A DNA stretch of 64,000 bases from Catellatospora sichuanensis (GTDB lineage: Bacteria; Actinomycetota; Actinomycetes; Mycobacteriales; Micromonosporaceae). Shown here piece by piece: positions 41,259-50,315 of this stretch (position 1 is the first letter of the stretch; every line of letters begins with the position of its first letter). The position numbers and the translations under genes are program-made. Location: positions 1 to 64,000 of the forward strand of contig NZ_VIQO01000030.1 of NCBI RefSeq assembly GCF_007483665.1, in the 5' to 3' direction. The notes below the pieces were generated by a model, which made no database searches, was not told the origin of the DNA, and saw only the letters and a program-made list of their open reading frames with translations.

Positions 41259-41270
41259 GAGAGCGCTCTC
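41259..41270. promoter_or_regulatory. LacI-type operator GAGAGCGCTCTC before the third LacI gene
   Basis: Perfect 12-bp palindrome, identical to both sites before the GH64 glucanase at 9.85-9.96 kb. It lies 57 bases before ATG 41328. It is most simply read as the autoregulatory site of this LacI protein. Confidence 0.75.
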
Positions 41271-41327
41271 GCGTCTATGGTGCCGACGGGGCGCGACGGG
41301 GCGCCCGTGCCGAGATTGCGAGTGCCC

Positions 41328-42389
41328 ATGACCTACCGGAAGCTGACCATCGAGGACATCGCCCGCAAGGCCGGGGTGTCGCGGGCCACCGCCTCGCGGG
41401 TGCTCAACAACGCGCCGGGCGTCTCCGCCGATCTGCGCACCCGGGTCGACCGGGTCGTCGCCGACCTCGGCTACCGGCCGAACGCGGCCGCGCGGGCACT
41501 CGCGTCGGGCCGCCGTGACGCACTCGACCTGGTCGTCATCGCGTGCCATGGCGACATCAGCCTGTTCGGGGCGCAGCCCTACTACAGCCGGGTCATCGCG
41601 GGCGTGCTGGCGGCGCTGGCCGGCACCGACACGCAGCTGCGGGTCAACGTCGCCGAATCGGCCGACGCGCCGGACATGCTCGACCGCGTCGCGCAGTCGG
41701 TGACGGCCGGCGCGGTGCTGGTCAACGTGTCGCCCGCGCTGGCGGCCCGCTTCCACGCCCGGTGCCGACGGGCGGTGTCGCTGGGCGCGACCGCGCCGCA
41801 TGTGCCGGCCGTCGAACCCGAGAACAGCCGCGCGGCGTACGACGCGATCAGCCTCCTGCACCGCATCGGCTGCCGCCGGATCGCCGCGATCCACGGGCCC
41901 GACTGCAACACCTGCGCGGCCGGCCGCCGCGCCGGGCACCTCGAAGCGGTCCGCGAGCTGGGCCTGGCCGACATCGCCGTCGACGGCGGGTTCCGGCGCG
42001 AAGGCGGCTACGCGGCCGCCACACGGCTGCTGGCCGCGCACCCCGACCTCGACGGGATCTTCGCGGCCTGCGACATGATGGCCGCCGGAGCGGTCCAAGC
42101 CATCACGGATGCGGGCCGGCGCGTCCCCGACGACATCGCCGTCGTCGGCTTCGACGACAGCGCCGTGGCCGCCTGCGTGAGCCCGCCGCTGACGACGATG
42201 CGCCTGCCCATCGAGGAGATGGCCGCTGCCGCGACCAGGGCGCTGCTGGAGGGCGCCGCGGCGCCCCATTGGCGGCGCTTCTTCCCCGTCGACATGGTCG
42301 TGCGCAACAGCACGGGGCCCGGCGCCGCACTGCTGCTCCCGCCCGTCCGCTCGCCGCACCCGGTGTCCGCGCTCGCCGGCCGCCCGTAG
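41328..42389 (+). CDS. LacI-family regulator, CebR-like by operator type
   Basis: 353 residues. HTH is VSRATASRVLNNAPGVSADL, clearly different from the two LacI genes at 0.2-2.6 kb, followed by the sugar-binding core ending VVGFDDSAVAACVSPPLTTM. I chose ATG at 41328 because the earlier in-frame ATG (41277) is next to the operator and adds non-conserved residues. Operator GAGAGCGCTCTC upstream suggests autoregulation, and the same site at the GH64 gene suggests glucan control. The GH3 gene follows 72 bases downstream. Confidence 0.9.
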   Translation: MTYRKLTIEDIARKAGVSRATASRVLNNAPGVSADLRTRVDRVVADLGYRPNAAARALASGRRDALDLVVIACHGDISLFGAQPYYSRVIAGVLAALAGTDTQLRVNVAESADAPDMLDRVAQSVTAGAVLVNVSPALAARFHARCRRAVSLGATAPHVPAVEPENSRAAYDAISLLHRIGCRRIAAIHGPDCNTCAAGRRAGHLEAVRELGLADIAVDGGFRREGGYAAATRLLAAHPDLDGIFAACDMMAAGAVQAITDAGRRVPDDIAVVGFDDSAVAACVSPPLTTMRLPIEEMAAAATRALLEGAAAPHWRRFFPVDMVVRNSTGPGAALLLPPVRSPHPVSALAGRP

Positions 42390-42403
42390 CCCCCCGCGGC
42401 CGC

Positions 42404-42416
42404 CGGAATGTTTCCG
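42404..42416. promoter_or_regulatory. Inverted repeat CGGAA-TGT-TTCCG before the GH3 gene
   Basis: A 5-bp-arm palindrome with a three-base centre, 45 bases before GTG 42462. It shares TTTCC/GGAA elements with the region before the xylanase gene, so it could be a target of the LacI pair at 0.2-2.6 kb rather than of the adjacent LacI. Confidence 0.4.
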
Positions 42417-42461
42417 CACTTTGCCAGCCAGGACACCGCCGGTGTCCGTGAAAGGAACCTC

Positions 42462-44747
42462 GTGTCCTCCCTGCCGTACCTCGACCCCACGCTGCCGACC
42501 GACCGGCGGGTCGCCGACCTCATCGGACGGATGACGCTGCCGGAGAAGGTCGGGCAGATGCTCCAGCTCACCGCCCGCGACGGGGTACGCCACCTGGTCG
42601 AGGAGTTCCATGTGGGCTCGATCCTGCACGCCTCGCCCGAGCGGGTGCGCGAGGCGGCGCAGCTGGCCCGCAACTCCCGGCTGGGCATCCCGCTGCTGGT
42701 CGCCGAGGACTGCATCCACGGCCACTCGTTCTGGGAGGGCGCTACGATCTTCCCGACGCAGCTGGGCATGGCCGCGGCCTGGGACGCCGAGCTCGTCGAG
42801 CGGGTCGCCCGGGTCACCGCCGTCGAGGTCGCCGCCACCGGCGTGCACTGGACCTTCTCGCCGGTGCTGTGCATCGCCCGGGACCTGCGCTGGGGGCGGG
42901 TGAGTGAGACGTTCGGCGAGGACCCGTTCCTCATCGGCGAGTTCGCCTCGGCGATGGTGCGCGGCTACCAGGGCGACGGCCTGGCCGACCCGACGGCGAT
43001 CCTGGCCTGCGCGAAGCACTTCGCCGGCTACTCCGAGACGCAGGGCGGGCGGGACGCCAGCGAGGCCGACATCTCCCGGCGCAAGCTGCGCTCGTGGTTC
43101 CTGCCGCCGTTCGAGCGGGTCGCCCGGGAGGGCTGCCGCACCTTCATGCTCGGCTACCAGTCGATGGACGGGGTGCCCGTCACGGTGAACGACTGGCTGC
43201 TCAACGAGGTGCTACGCGGCGAGTGGGGCTACCGCGGCACCCTGGTCACCGACTGGGACAACGTCGGGCGCATGGTCTGGGAGCAGCACATCTTCCCCGA
43301 CTTCACGGCCGCGTCCGCGGCCGCGGTGCGGGCGGGCAACGACATGGTGATGACCACGCCCGACTTCTTCGACGGGGCCCGGGACGCCGTCGCCAAGGGG
43401 CTGCTGGAGGAGTCGGAGCTGGACGCCGCCGTCACCCGCATCCTCACCCTCAAGTTCGAACTGGGCCTGTTCGAGAACCCCCGGCACCCCGACCCGGCCC
43501 GCCAGGCCGAGGTCATCGGCGTCGCCGCGCACGCCGAGCTCAACCTGGAGGTCGCCCGGCGCTCGCTGGTGCTGCTGCGCAACGACGGCACACTGCCGCT
43601 GGCGGGCGGCCTGGCGGCCGGGCCGGACGGGCGCGCCGCCGCGCCACCCGCCCCGGCCCGCACCATCGCGATCGTCGGGCCCAACGCCGACGACCCGCAC
43701 ACCCAGCTCGGTGACTGGGCCGGCGCGTCCGGCCAGGCCGAGTGGCTGCCCGACGGCCACCCCCGCGAGATGATCACGACGGTGCTCGACGGGTTCCGGG
43801 AGGTCGTCCCGGCCGGGTGGACGGTCACCCATGCCCGGGGTGCGGACATCGTGGTCACCGGGCCCGACCCGGAGGGGGAGTTCTTCCCCGACGGGCAGCC
43901 CCGCCCCGATGTGGCCCTGCCCGCCGCGCCCGACGAGGCGCTGATCGCCGCGGCGGTCGCCGACGCGAGCCGGGCCGACTACGTGGTCGCCGTGGTCGGC
44001 GACCGCATCGAGCTGGTCGGCGAGTACCGCTCGACCGCCACGCTGGAACTGGTGGGCGGCCAGGTGGCACTGCTCGATGCGCTGGCCGCGACGGGCAAGC
44101 CGCTGATCGTGGTGCTGCTCAGCTCCAAGCCGCTGGTGCTGCCGCCGTCGGCCCTGGACGCGGCCGCGATCGTGTACGCCGCGAATCCGGGTATGCGCGG
44201 CGGGCGTGCCGTCGCCGAGCTGCTGCTCGGGCTGATCGAGCCCAGCGGCCGGTTGCCGATCTCGTTCGCCCGGCACGCCGGGCAGCAGCCGACGTACTAC
44301 AACCAGGTGCGCGGCCAGCACGGCCACCGCTACGCCGACCTGACCCAGGCCCCGGCGTTCGCGTTCGGGCAGGGCCTGAGCTACACCACGGTCGAGTACT
44401 CCGGCCTGCGGGTGCTGACGCCCGCGGTGGGTGCGGGCGACACGGTGCGGGCGCAGGTGGAGCTGCGCAACACCGGCGCACGGCCGGCGCTGGAGACCGT
44501 CCAGGTGTACGTCAGCGACACGGTGACCTCGGTGACCTGGGCGGAGCAGGAGCTGAAGGCGTACCGGCAGGTGTCGTTGGCGCCGGGGGAGACCTGCCTG
44601 GTCGAGCTGGAACTGCCGGCGTCGGCCTGCTCCATCGTGGACGCGCGCGGCGCGCGGGTGGTCGAGCCGGGCGAGTTCGAGCTGCGCGTGGGCCCGTCCT
44701 CGCGGGCCGAGGACCTGCAACGCGCCGGGTTCGCCGTGGTCGTCTGA
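42462..44747 (+). CDS. GH3 beta-glycosidase (beta-glucosidase/xylosidase type)
   Basis: 761 residues, no signal peptide, so it acts on imported oligosaccharides. Domains: TIM barrel with WGRVSETFGEDPFL, KHFAGYSETQGGRD and nucleophile Asp264 in LVTDWDN; alpha/beta sandwich with GPNADDPHTQLGDWAG; C-terminal FN3-like domain (about 650-760). I chose GTG at 42462 since AAAGGA (42451-42456) lies five bases upstream; ATG at 42408 falls inside the inverted repeat. It lies 72 bases after a LacI gene and may form an operon with it. Glucose or xylose specificity cannot be told by eye. Confidence 0.93.
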   Translation: MSSLPYLDPTLPTDRRVADLIGRMTLPEKVGQMLQLTARDGVRHLVEEFHVGSILHASPERVREAAQLARNSRLGIPLLVAEDCIHGHSFWEGATIFPTQLGMAAAWDAELVERVARVTAVEVAATGVHWTFSPVLCIARDLRWGRVSETFGEDPFLIGEFASAMVRGYQGDGLADPTAILACAKHFAGYSETQGGRDASEADISRRKLRSWFLPPFERVAREGCRTFMLGYQSMDGVPVTVNDWLLNEVLRGEWGYRGTLVTDWDNVGRMVWEQHIFPDFTAASAAAVRAGNDMVMTTPDFFDGARDAVAKGLLEESELDAAVTRILTLKFELGLFENPRHPDPARQAEVIGVAAHAELNLEVARRSLVLLRNDGTLPLAGGLAAGPDGRAAAPPAPARTIAIVGPNADDPHTQLGDWAGASGQAEWLPDGHPREMITTVLDGFREVVPAGWTVTHARGADIVVTGPDPEGEFFPDGQPRPDVALPAAPDEALIAAAVADASRADYVVAVVGDRIELVGEYRSTATLELVGGQVALLDALAATGKPLIVVLLSSKPLVLPPSALDAAAIVYAANPGMRGGRAVAELLLGLIEPSGRLPISFARHAGQQPTYYNQVRGQHGHRYADLTQAPAFAFGQGLSYTTVEYSGLRVLTPAVGAGDTVRAQVELRNTGARPALETVQVYVSDTVTSVTWAEQELKAYRQVSLAPGETCLVELELPASACSIVDARGARVVEPGEFELRVGPSSRAEDLQRAGFAVVV

Positions 44748-44766
44748 AGTCCGGGTCGGATCTGTT

Positions 44767-44791
44767 CGGCGGTTCCCTTCGGGGGCCGCCG
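44767..44791 (+). terminator. Hairpin after the GH3 gene
   Basis: CGGCGG (44767-44772) pairs with CCGCCG (44786-44791), with an inner CCC-TTC-GGG. It begins 19 bases past the stop codon. Confidence 0.55.
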
Positions 44792-44829
44792 TTCGGCGTT
44801 TCCGGGCCGTGTGCGGCAACCCATTGATC

Positions 44830-44884
44830 GAATCTCGTTTATGTAGATTCATTTCTTGACGTCCATATAGTACGGCGGTAAGTT
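44830..44884 (+). promoter_or_regulatory. Promoter of the peptidoglycan hydrolase pair
   Basis: TTGACG (44856-44861) and TAAGTT (44879-44884) are exactly 17 bases apart. The inverted repeat GAATCT (44830-44835) / AGATTC (44845-44850) lies just upstream and could be an activator or repressor site. The block is unusually AT-rich for this DNA. Confidence 0.65.
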
Positions 44885-44966
44885 TCGCTGGAATCGATTT
44901 CACGCCGCCCCGAAGCCGCGGCGTGCCCCCTTTCGACAGGCGACCTCAACCCCCGGAGGAATGCCC

Positions 44967-46403
44967 ATGATCCGCCGTACCCTCACCGGCCTGGTCCTGT
45001 CCGGACTGGCCGCCGTCGCCGCGATCGTCGGGGTCCAGGCCCCGGCCGCATACGCTGCCTGCACCTCGATCCCGGCCGGCCACGACCCCGCGGTGATCGT
45101 CATCGTGCACCGGGTCGGCCGCAGCCTCAACGTCACCGACAAGGTCATGCTGTCCGGCTTCGAAGCCGGCTGGGTCGAGTCCCACATGAACAACCTGCCC
45201 TGCGGCGACAAGTCGTCGCTCGGCGTGTTCCAGCAGCGCTGGGACTACGGCTGGGGCACCCCCGAACAGATCATGGACCCGGTCTACGCCTCGACGCAGT
45301 ACTTCACCCGCGCGATCGTCTGCGCCCGCGACAACCCCGGCTACCGCGCCGGACAGGTCGCCCAGTGCGTGCAGCGCTCCGGCTTCCCCGACCGCTACGA
45401 CCAGGTCGAGACCAAAGCCCGCAGCCTCATGGCCGAAGCCCGGCGAGCGGCCGAGATGACCGCCGCCGCGTCCACCGACGTCAACGGCGACGGCCGCGAC
45501 GACATCGTGTCGTTCACCCAGAACGCCCTCGCCGACGTGTACGTCGCGCCGTCCACCGGCAGCACCTTCGCCGGCACCTCGGTGAAGTGGAACGACTTCT
45601 TCGCCCTCGGCGGCGAGACCGCACTGACCGGCGACGTCAACGGCGACGGCCGCGACGACATCGTCGCGTTCACCCACGGCTCGCTCGGCGACGTGTACGT
45701 CGGCCTGTCCACCGGCACCGGCTTCCTCGGCGGCGCCAAGTGGCACGACTGGTTCGCCCCCGGCGCGGAACTGGCCGCCGTCGGCGACGTCAACGGCGAC
45801 GGCCGCGACGACATCATCACCTTCACCCACAACCCCGCCGGCGACGTCTACGTGGCCCTGTCCAACGGCACCTCGTTCGGCGCGGGCGTCAAATGGCACG
45901 AGTTCTTCGCCCCCGCCGGGGAGTACCCGGCCGTCGGCGACGTCAACGGCGACGGCCGCGACGACATCATCACCTTCACCCAGGGTCCCGCCACCGCGGC
46001 CGACGTCATCGTCGGACTGTCCAACGGCACCTCCTTCGGCCCCGGCCTGAAGTGGCACGACCTGTTCGCCGTCGGAGCCGAACTGCCCCGCGTCGGCGAC
46101 GTCAACGGCGACGGCAAGGACGACATCGTCACGTTCACCTGCAACGCCGACGCCGACGTCTACGCCGCAGTGTCCACCGGCACCGGCTTCACCGGCACCA
46201 CCGTCAAGTGGAACGACTTCTTCTGCACCGCGGGCGAGTTCCCGTTCCTCGGCGACGCCGACGGCGACGGCAAGGACGACATCATCGTCTTCACCAAGGG
46301 CGCCCTCAACGACGTGTACGTCGGCATCTCCACCGGCACCGGCTTCCTCGGCGGCGCGAAGTGGCACGACTTCTTCGGCCTCACCGGCGAAACCACCCTC
46401 TGA
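44967..46403 (+). CDS. Secreted lysozyme-like (SLT/goose-type) protein with six-repeat FG-GAP propeller
   Basis: 478 residues. A signal peptide (1-30, ending PAAYA) leads to a lysozyme-like domain (about 35-165) with Glu71 in [20 protein letters not shown] and the flanking [13 protein letters not shown], as in actinobacterial lytic glycosidases. Residues 171-478 are six repeats of about 50 residues, each with a calcium-type DVNGDGRDD loop and a KWHDFF-like end. FG-GAP (VCBS) repeats fold as beta-propellers used for adhesion. ATG at 44967 has GGAGGA six bases upstream; ATG at 44961 abuts the site. The next gene, 23 bases downstream, carries a nearly identical propeller. Confidence 0.88.
   Translation: MIRRTLTGLVLSGLAAVAAIVGVQAPAAYAACTSIPAGHDPAVIVIVHRVGRSLNVTDKVMLSGFEAGWVESHMNNLPCGDKSSLGVFQQRWDYGWGTPEQIMDPVYASTQYFTRAIVCARDNPGYRAGQVAQCVQRSGFPDRYDQVETKARSLMAEARRAAEMTAAASTDVNGDGRDDIVSFTQNALADVYVAPSTGSTFAGTSVKWNDFFALGGETALTGDVNGDGRDDIVAFTHGSLGDVYVGLSTGTGFLGGAKWHDWFAPGAELAAVGDVNGDGRDDIITFTHNPAGDVYVALSNGTSFGAGVKWHEFFAPAGEYPAVGDVNGDGRDDIITFTQGPATAADVIVGLSNGTSFGPGLKWHDLFAVGAELPRVGDVNGDGKDDIVTFTCNADADVYAAVSTGTGFTGTTVKWNDFFCTAGEFPFLGDADGDGKDDIIVFTKGALNDVYVGISTGTGFLGGAKWHDFFGLTGETTL
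45477..46400 (+). repeat. Propeller-coding segment, copy 1
   Basis: Codes the six FG-GAP repeats of the lysozyme-like protein. It matches 47597-48532 repeat by repeat, in the same order and with long identical stretches, for example the segment coding for [20 protein letters not shown]. Confidence 0.85.
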
Positions 46404-46426
46404 CCACCACCCCTGAGAGGACGACC

Positions 46427-48535
46427 ATGCCATCCCGTACACCCCACCGGGCGGCCCTGCTCGGCACCGCGCTCGCCGCGGCGCTGCTCGCCACCGGCAC
46501 CCCCGCCGTCGCGGCCCCCGTGCCGCAACCGCCGATCGCCGCCGCCTTCGACCACGCCGCAGCCACCTCCGGCGTGCCCCGTGACCTGCTCGTCGCCATC
46601 GGATACGGCGAGAGCCGCCTCGACGGCCACGACGGCGCACCCAGCAGCGCCAACGGCTACGGCGTCATGCACCTGGCCGACAACCCCGGCAACCGCAGCC
46701 TGCCACTGGCCGCGAAGCTCACCGGCGAACCCGTGGCACGGCTACAGGCCGACACCACCGCCAACATCCGCGGCGCCGCCGCGGTGCTGCGCGCGTACGC
46801 CGACGATCTGGGCCTGCGCGCCACCGACCGCAACCGGTTGGCGGCCTGGTATCCGGTGGTCGCCCGCTACTCCGCGGCGACGGAGGACGCGACCGCGCGG
46901 CTCTACGCCGACCACGTCTACGACCTGCTCACCTCGGGCCTGGCCGGCCGTGCCGAGAACGGCGAGCTGATCGCCGTCAAGGGCGTGGCGGTCAAGCCGC
47001 AGCTCGGCCGCTACGCCGCGGTCGTCCCCGCCGGAGCCGCCGCCACGGCCTCCACCGGTGCGGCCCCGCTCGCCGCCGCGGCCGCGCTGCCCGAGTACCC
47101 GCCCGCCCGCTGGATCTCGGCCGCCGCGGGCAACTACGGGGCGGGCCGCTCGTCGGCGATCACCACCGTCGTCATCCACGTCACCCAGGGCTCGTACGCG
47201 GGCACGGTCAGCTGGTTCCAGAACCCGTCCGCGGGCGTCAGCGCCCACTACGTGGTGAAGTCCAGCAACGGCGAGGTCACCCAGATGGTGCGCGACGGCG
47301 ACACCGGCTACCACGCCCGCTCGGCCAACCCGTACTCGCTGGGCATCGAGCACGAGGGCTTCGTCGACAACCCGGCCTGGTTCACCGACGCGATGTACCG
47401 CTCCTCGGCCGCGCTGACCCGGCACCTGACCGGCAAGTTCGGCATCCCGCGCGACCGCGCGCACATCCGCGGCCACAACGAGATGCCGGGCAACGACCAC
47501 ACCGACCCGGGCCCGCACTGGAACTGGAACTACTACATGTCGCTGGTCAACTCCGGCGGCGGCAGCGGCGGCAAGTACTTCGCGGGCTCGCCGACCGACT
47601 TCTCCGGCGACGGCAAAGACGACATCGTCACGTTCACCCACGGCTCGCTCGCCGACGTGTACGTGTCCACCTCGACCGGCGGCGGTTTCGCGGGCACGTC
47701 GGTGAAGTGGAACGACTTCTTCGCCCTGACCGGCGAGACCGCGCTGACCGGCGACTTCAACGGCGACGGCAGGGACGACATCATCGCGTTCACCCACGGC
47801 ACCGCGGGCACCGCGGCGGGCGACGTCTACGTGGCCCTGTCCACCGGCACCGGGTTCCTCGGCGGCGCGAAGTGGCACGACTGGTTCGCGCCCGGCGCGG
47901 AGGTCCCGGCCGTCGGCGACGTCAACGGCGACGGCAAGGACGACATCATCACCTTCACCCACGACGCCGCCGGAGACGTGTACGTGGCGCTGTCGAACGG
48001 ATCGTCGTTCGGCGCGGGCGTCAAGTGGCACGAATTCTTCTCCCCGGCCAACGAGTACCCGGCGGTCGGCGACGTCAACGGCGACGGCAAGGACGACCTG
48101 ATCACGTTCACGCAGGGTGCGGCGGCGGCCGCCGACGTGATCGTCGGACTGTCCAACGGCAGCTCGTTCGGCCCCGGGCTGAAGTGGCACGACCTGTTCG
48201 CGGTCGGCGCGGAGCTGCCGCGGGTGGGCGACGTCAACGGTGACGGCAAGGACGACATCGTCACGTTCACCTGCAACGCCGACGCCGACGTGTACGCCGC
48301 GGTGTCCAACGGGTCGGCGTTCGTCGGCACCACGGTGAAGTGGAACGACTTCTTCTGCACCGCGGGGGAGTTCCCGTTCCTCGGCGACTTCGACGGCGAC
48401 GGCAAGGACGACATCATCGTGTTCACCAAGGGCTCGCTCAACGACGTGTACGTGGGCCTGTCCACCGGCACCGGGTTCCTGGGCGGGGCGAAGTGGCACG
48501 ACTTCTTCGGCCTCAACGGCGAGACGACGCTGTGA
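46427..48535 (+). CDS. Secreted SLT + N-acetylmuramoyl-L-alanine amidase with six-repeat FG-GAP propeller
   Basis: 702 residues. Signal peptide 1-30 (GTPAVAA). A lytic-transglycosylase-like domain (about 36-170) has Glu62 in IGYGESRLDGHD. An Amidase_2/PGRP domain (about 222-372) has zinc ligands His251 (VVIHVTQG), His350 (RGHNEMP) and Asp360 (HTDPGPHW), with the same ten-residue spacing as AmiD. The C-terminal propeller (391-702) repeats that of the preceding protein. The enzyme could cut both glycan strand and stem peptide. ATG at 46427 follows GAGAGG; only 23 bases separate it from the previous gene, so the two form an operon. Confidence 0.9.
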   Translation: MPSRTPHRAALLGTALAAALLATGTPAVAAPVPQPPIAAAFDHAAATSGVPRDLLVAIGYGESRLDGHDGAPSSANGYGVMHLADNPGNRSLPLAAKLTGEPVARLQADTTANIRGAAAVLRAYADDLGLRATDRNRLAAWYPVVARYSAATEDATARLYADHVYDLLTSGLAGRAENGELIAVKGVAVKPQLGRYAAVVPAGAAATASTGAAPLAAAAALPEYPPARWISAAAGNYGAGRSSAITTVVIHVTQGSYAGTVSWFQNPSAGVSAHYVVKSSNGEVTQMVRDGDTGYHARSANPYSLGIEHEGFVDNPAWFTDAMYRSSAALTRHLTGKFGIPRDRAHIRGHNEMPGNDHTDPGPHWNWNYYMSLVNSGGGSGGKYFAGSPTDFSGDGKDDIVTFTHGSLADVYVSTSTGGGFAGTSVKWNDFFALTGETALTGDFNGDGRDDIIAFTHGTAGTAAGDVYVALSTGTGFLGGAKWHDWFAPGAEVPAVGDVNGDGKDDIITFTHDAAGDVYVALSNGSSFGAGVKWHEFFSPANEYPAVGDVNGDGKDDLITFTQGAAAAADVIVGLSNGSSFGPGLKWHDLFAVGAELPRVGDVNGDGKDDIVTFTCNADADVYAAVSNGSAFVGTTVKWNDFFCTAGEFPFLGDFDGDGKDDIIVFTKGSLNDVYVGLSTGTGFLGGAKWHDFFGLNGETTL
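47597..48532 (+). repeat. Propeller-coding segment, copy 2
   Basis: Codes the six FG-GAP repeats of the amidase protein and aligns one to one with 45477-46400. Differences are mostly silent or conservative, apart from a four-residue insertion near the second repeat (HGTAGTAAGD versus HGSLGD). Confidence 0.85.
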
Positions 48536-48540
48536 GCGCG

Positions 48541-48573
48541 CTCGGCGGCCGGGTCCCGGGCCCGGCCGCCGAG
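48541..48573 (+). terminator. Terminator of the hydrolase operon
   Basis: CTCGGCGGCCGGG (48541-48553) pairs perfectly with CCCGGCCGCCGAG (48561-48573), six bases beyond the stop codon. Confidence 0.8.
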
Positions 48574-48693
48574 GTCCTTCGAAATTGAATCCAAGCAGGT
48601 CGCGCGGCAGTAAAGTGGACATCGCCGCTGGCAGTTGCCACCCCTGGCCGGGCTGTGTCGCCCGGAGGCGGCGGAGCGAAGAGGGGGACTGCC

Positions 48694-49314
48694 ATGGAAA
48701 TTCTTCCGGCCTCAATGTTCGTGCCGGTGGCGCTGGGCTTCTTCGGGCTCGCCACCGGCTATCTGATCTACGGCCCGCAGGAGCTGTTCGGCTATCCGCC
48801 CCGGGACCAGCGCGTCGACCGCAGCAACGGGGTGTGGGGCATCCTGATGCCCGGCTTCTGCCAGTTCCTGGTCGGCCTCTACCTATTCGTCGGGCTGACC
48901 TGGTTCGAGGTCTTCACCACCAACAAGACGCTGTACATGGCGGCCCTGGCGTTCAGCGCCTACGGCATCCACTGGTTCGCCATGGGCTGGATCAGGCTGC
49001 AGGGCTCCGACGCCAGACCCAACGGATACATGTCGATCCCGTTCGTCCTGCTGGGCATACTCGGCATGATCGTCTTCTTCCGGGCCGGGGACTGGCCCCT
49101 CGGGCTGCTCTTCACCGGCCTGACCCTGATATACGTCGCGGAGTTCTTCGCCAGCTTCAACATCGGCGGCAGACCCGCCCACGACGGACAGGCACCGACC
49201 AACCCGGCCCAGAAGGCGCTGGGCCTGCTGCACATCGTGGTCGGCCTGTGGCTGGTCTACCTGACGTTCGCGGCCACCCTCAACCTGTCCTCCGGCACGG
49301 ACCTGCCCGCCTGA
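48694..49314 (+). CDS. Six-helix membrane protein, GPR1/FUN34/YaaH (SatP)-like
   Basis: 206 residues with six hydrophobic segments. GFFGLATGYLIYGPQELFG, GFCQFLVGLYLF and AALAFSAYGIHWFAMGW match the layout of YaaH/SatP acetate transporters (PLGLxGFG, QxxAGxxE, AFxSYGxFW), although the NPxP start motif is absent. It may carry acetate or another small acid. ATG at 48694 with GAGGGGG upstream. Confidence 0.65.
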   Translation: MEILPASMFVPVALGFFGLATGYLIYGPQELFGYPPRDQRVDRSNGVWGILMPGFCQFLVGLYLFVGLTWFEVFTTNKTLYMAALAFSAYGIHWFAMGWIRLQGSDARPNGYMSIPFVLLGILGMIVFFRAGDWPLGLLFTGLTLIYVAEFFASFNIGGRPAHDGQAPTNPAQKALGLLHIVVGLWLVYLTFAATLNLSSGTDLPA

Positions 49315-49329
49315 CACGGCGTATCCCCT

Positions 49330-50127
49330 TCAGGCCGAGGTCGATTGCTGCCTGCTTCGACCCTCTGGCGCGAGCCGGTCGATCTCGGCCAAGACATGGT
49401 CGACGAGCGCCCGGACCCGCGCGAACAGGTCATCCTGCCAGCTTTCCGCCACGTGACCGAGATAGATCGCCTTCGCGTGCGCCAGCACCGGCTGGTGCTC
49501 GGCCGCCAGGTGCGCCAGCGCCCAGTCGGCGGCCGCGTCCTTGGATCGAATCTCCCCTGTCGCCAGGGTGACCCAGATCCGGGCGAACGTCAGGATGACA
49601 TTGCGGGTGTCGTCCTCGAGATCGGCGAGCAGGCCGGGAATCCCGGCGACGATCGCGTGATGCAGGTCGGCGGGCGGCACCGGGTCGAGCAGGTCCGCCG
49701 GAGGGGGGCCGAACAGCGGGGTGTCGCCGGCTAGCGCCATCGTGAGCAGCGGAGCGAGGTCGGGGCTCGGCTCGGGCTGGGGCACTTCGCCGCGCTCGTA
49801 TCCGTCGCGCAGCCACTCGCCGTACAGGAAGTCGCAAGTCGGCGGGTATCGCCACGGACGGACGTCATCACGGACGGCGATGATCAGCTCGACAGGCCGA
49901 CCTGGTCCGCGTCGCGCACGACGTCCCGAGATGTCCAGCAGGCCGTCGACGAGTTCGCGCCGCTGCTCAGGCGTTGCACTACGGCGCGACACCGCCAGCA
50001 CGTCGATGTCGCTTCCGGGCCGAAGGCCGCCGAGCACGGCGGAGCCATGGAGGTATGCGCCCATCAGATCCTCGCCGAGCACCGCGCCGACCAGAGAGAC
50101 GACGTCGCGGGTCTGCTGATTGATCAT
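49330..50127 (-). CDS. AadA-like nucleotidyltransferase (ANT(3'')/(9)-type)
   Basis: 265 residues. The nucleotidyltransferase motif is GSAVLGGLRPGSDIDVLAV, with Gly28-Ser29 and the metal-binding Asp40 and Asp42. The C-terminal helical domain (AKAIYLGHVAESWQDDL) matches aminoglycoside adenylyltransferases of the AadA group, which inactivate streptomycin or spectinomycin by adding AMP. Distance from known resistance genes cannot be judged by eye. Its end converges on the YaaH-like gene with 15 bases between. Confidence 0.85.
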   Translation of the reverse strand: MINQQTRDVVSLVGAVLGEDLMGAYLHGSAVLGGLRPGSDIDVLAVSRRSATPEQRRELVDGLLDISGRRARRGPGRPVELIIAVRDDVRPWRYPPTCDFLYGEWLRDGYERGEVPQPEPSPDLAPLLTMALAGDTPLFGPPPADLLDPVPPADLHHAIVAGIPGLLADLEDDTRNVILTFARIWVTLATGEIRSKDAAADWALAHLAAEHQPVLAHAKAIYLGHVAESWQDDLFARVRALVDHVLAEIDRLAPEGRSRQQSTSA

Positions 50128-50167
50128 GGCCAGGGATGGTAGTCAGCCGGCGCACCCCGGACAACGT

Positions 50168-50309
50168 CATTTCCCGTCTGCAACGTTGGTACGGCGCAGA
50201 GGGGCCGGTGATCTCGGCCTGCCCTCGCTCGGCAGCGGCCGCGGCAAGAGCAGGCCGGGTGCTTCAAATCCAGGCGGCGCCCAGCCAGGCGGCCACGAGC
50301 AGGGCGATC
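50168..50309. repeat. Degenerate copy of the 54.6-kb doxX 3' region
   Basis: This stretch resembles 54586-54737 at about four of five bases, including TTGGTnCGGC, CCGGTGAT, CGGCCTGCCCTCGC and CCCAGCCAGGCG blocks. On the minus strand it encodes RIALLVAAWLGAAWI before a stop, a version of the tail of the DoxX protein at 54681. The hairpin of the 54.6-kb copy has decayed here to an 8-bp stem. No DoxX body accompanies it. Confidence 0.75.
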
Positions 50310-50315
50310 CTGTGG

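Noticed and set aside
45365..46426. A long reading frame running upstream from the amidase gene through the lysozyme-like gene
   Set aside because: It is the amidase frame kept open by GC bias in a repetitive segment; the real protein begins at 46427 with a signal peptide.
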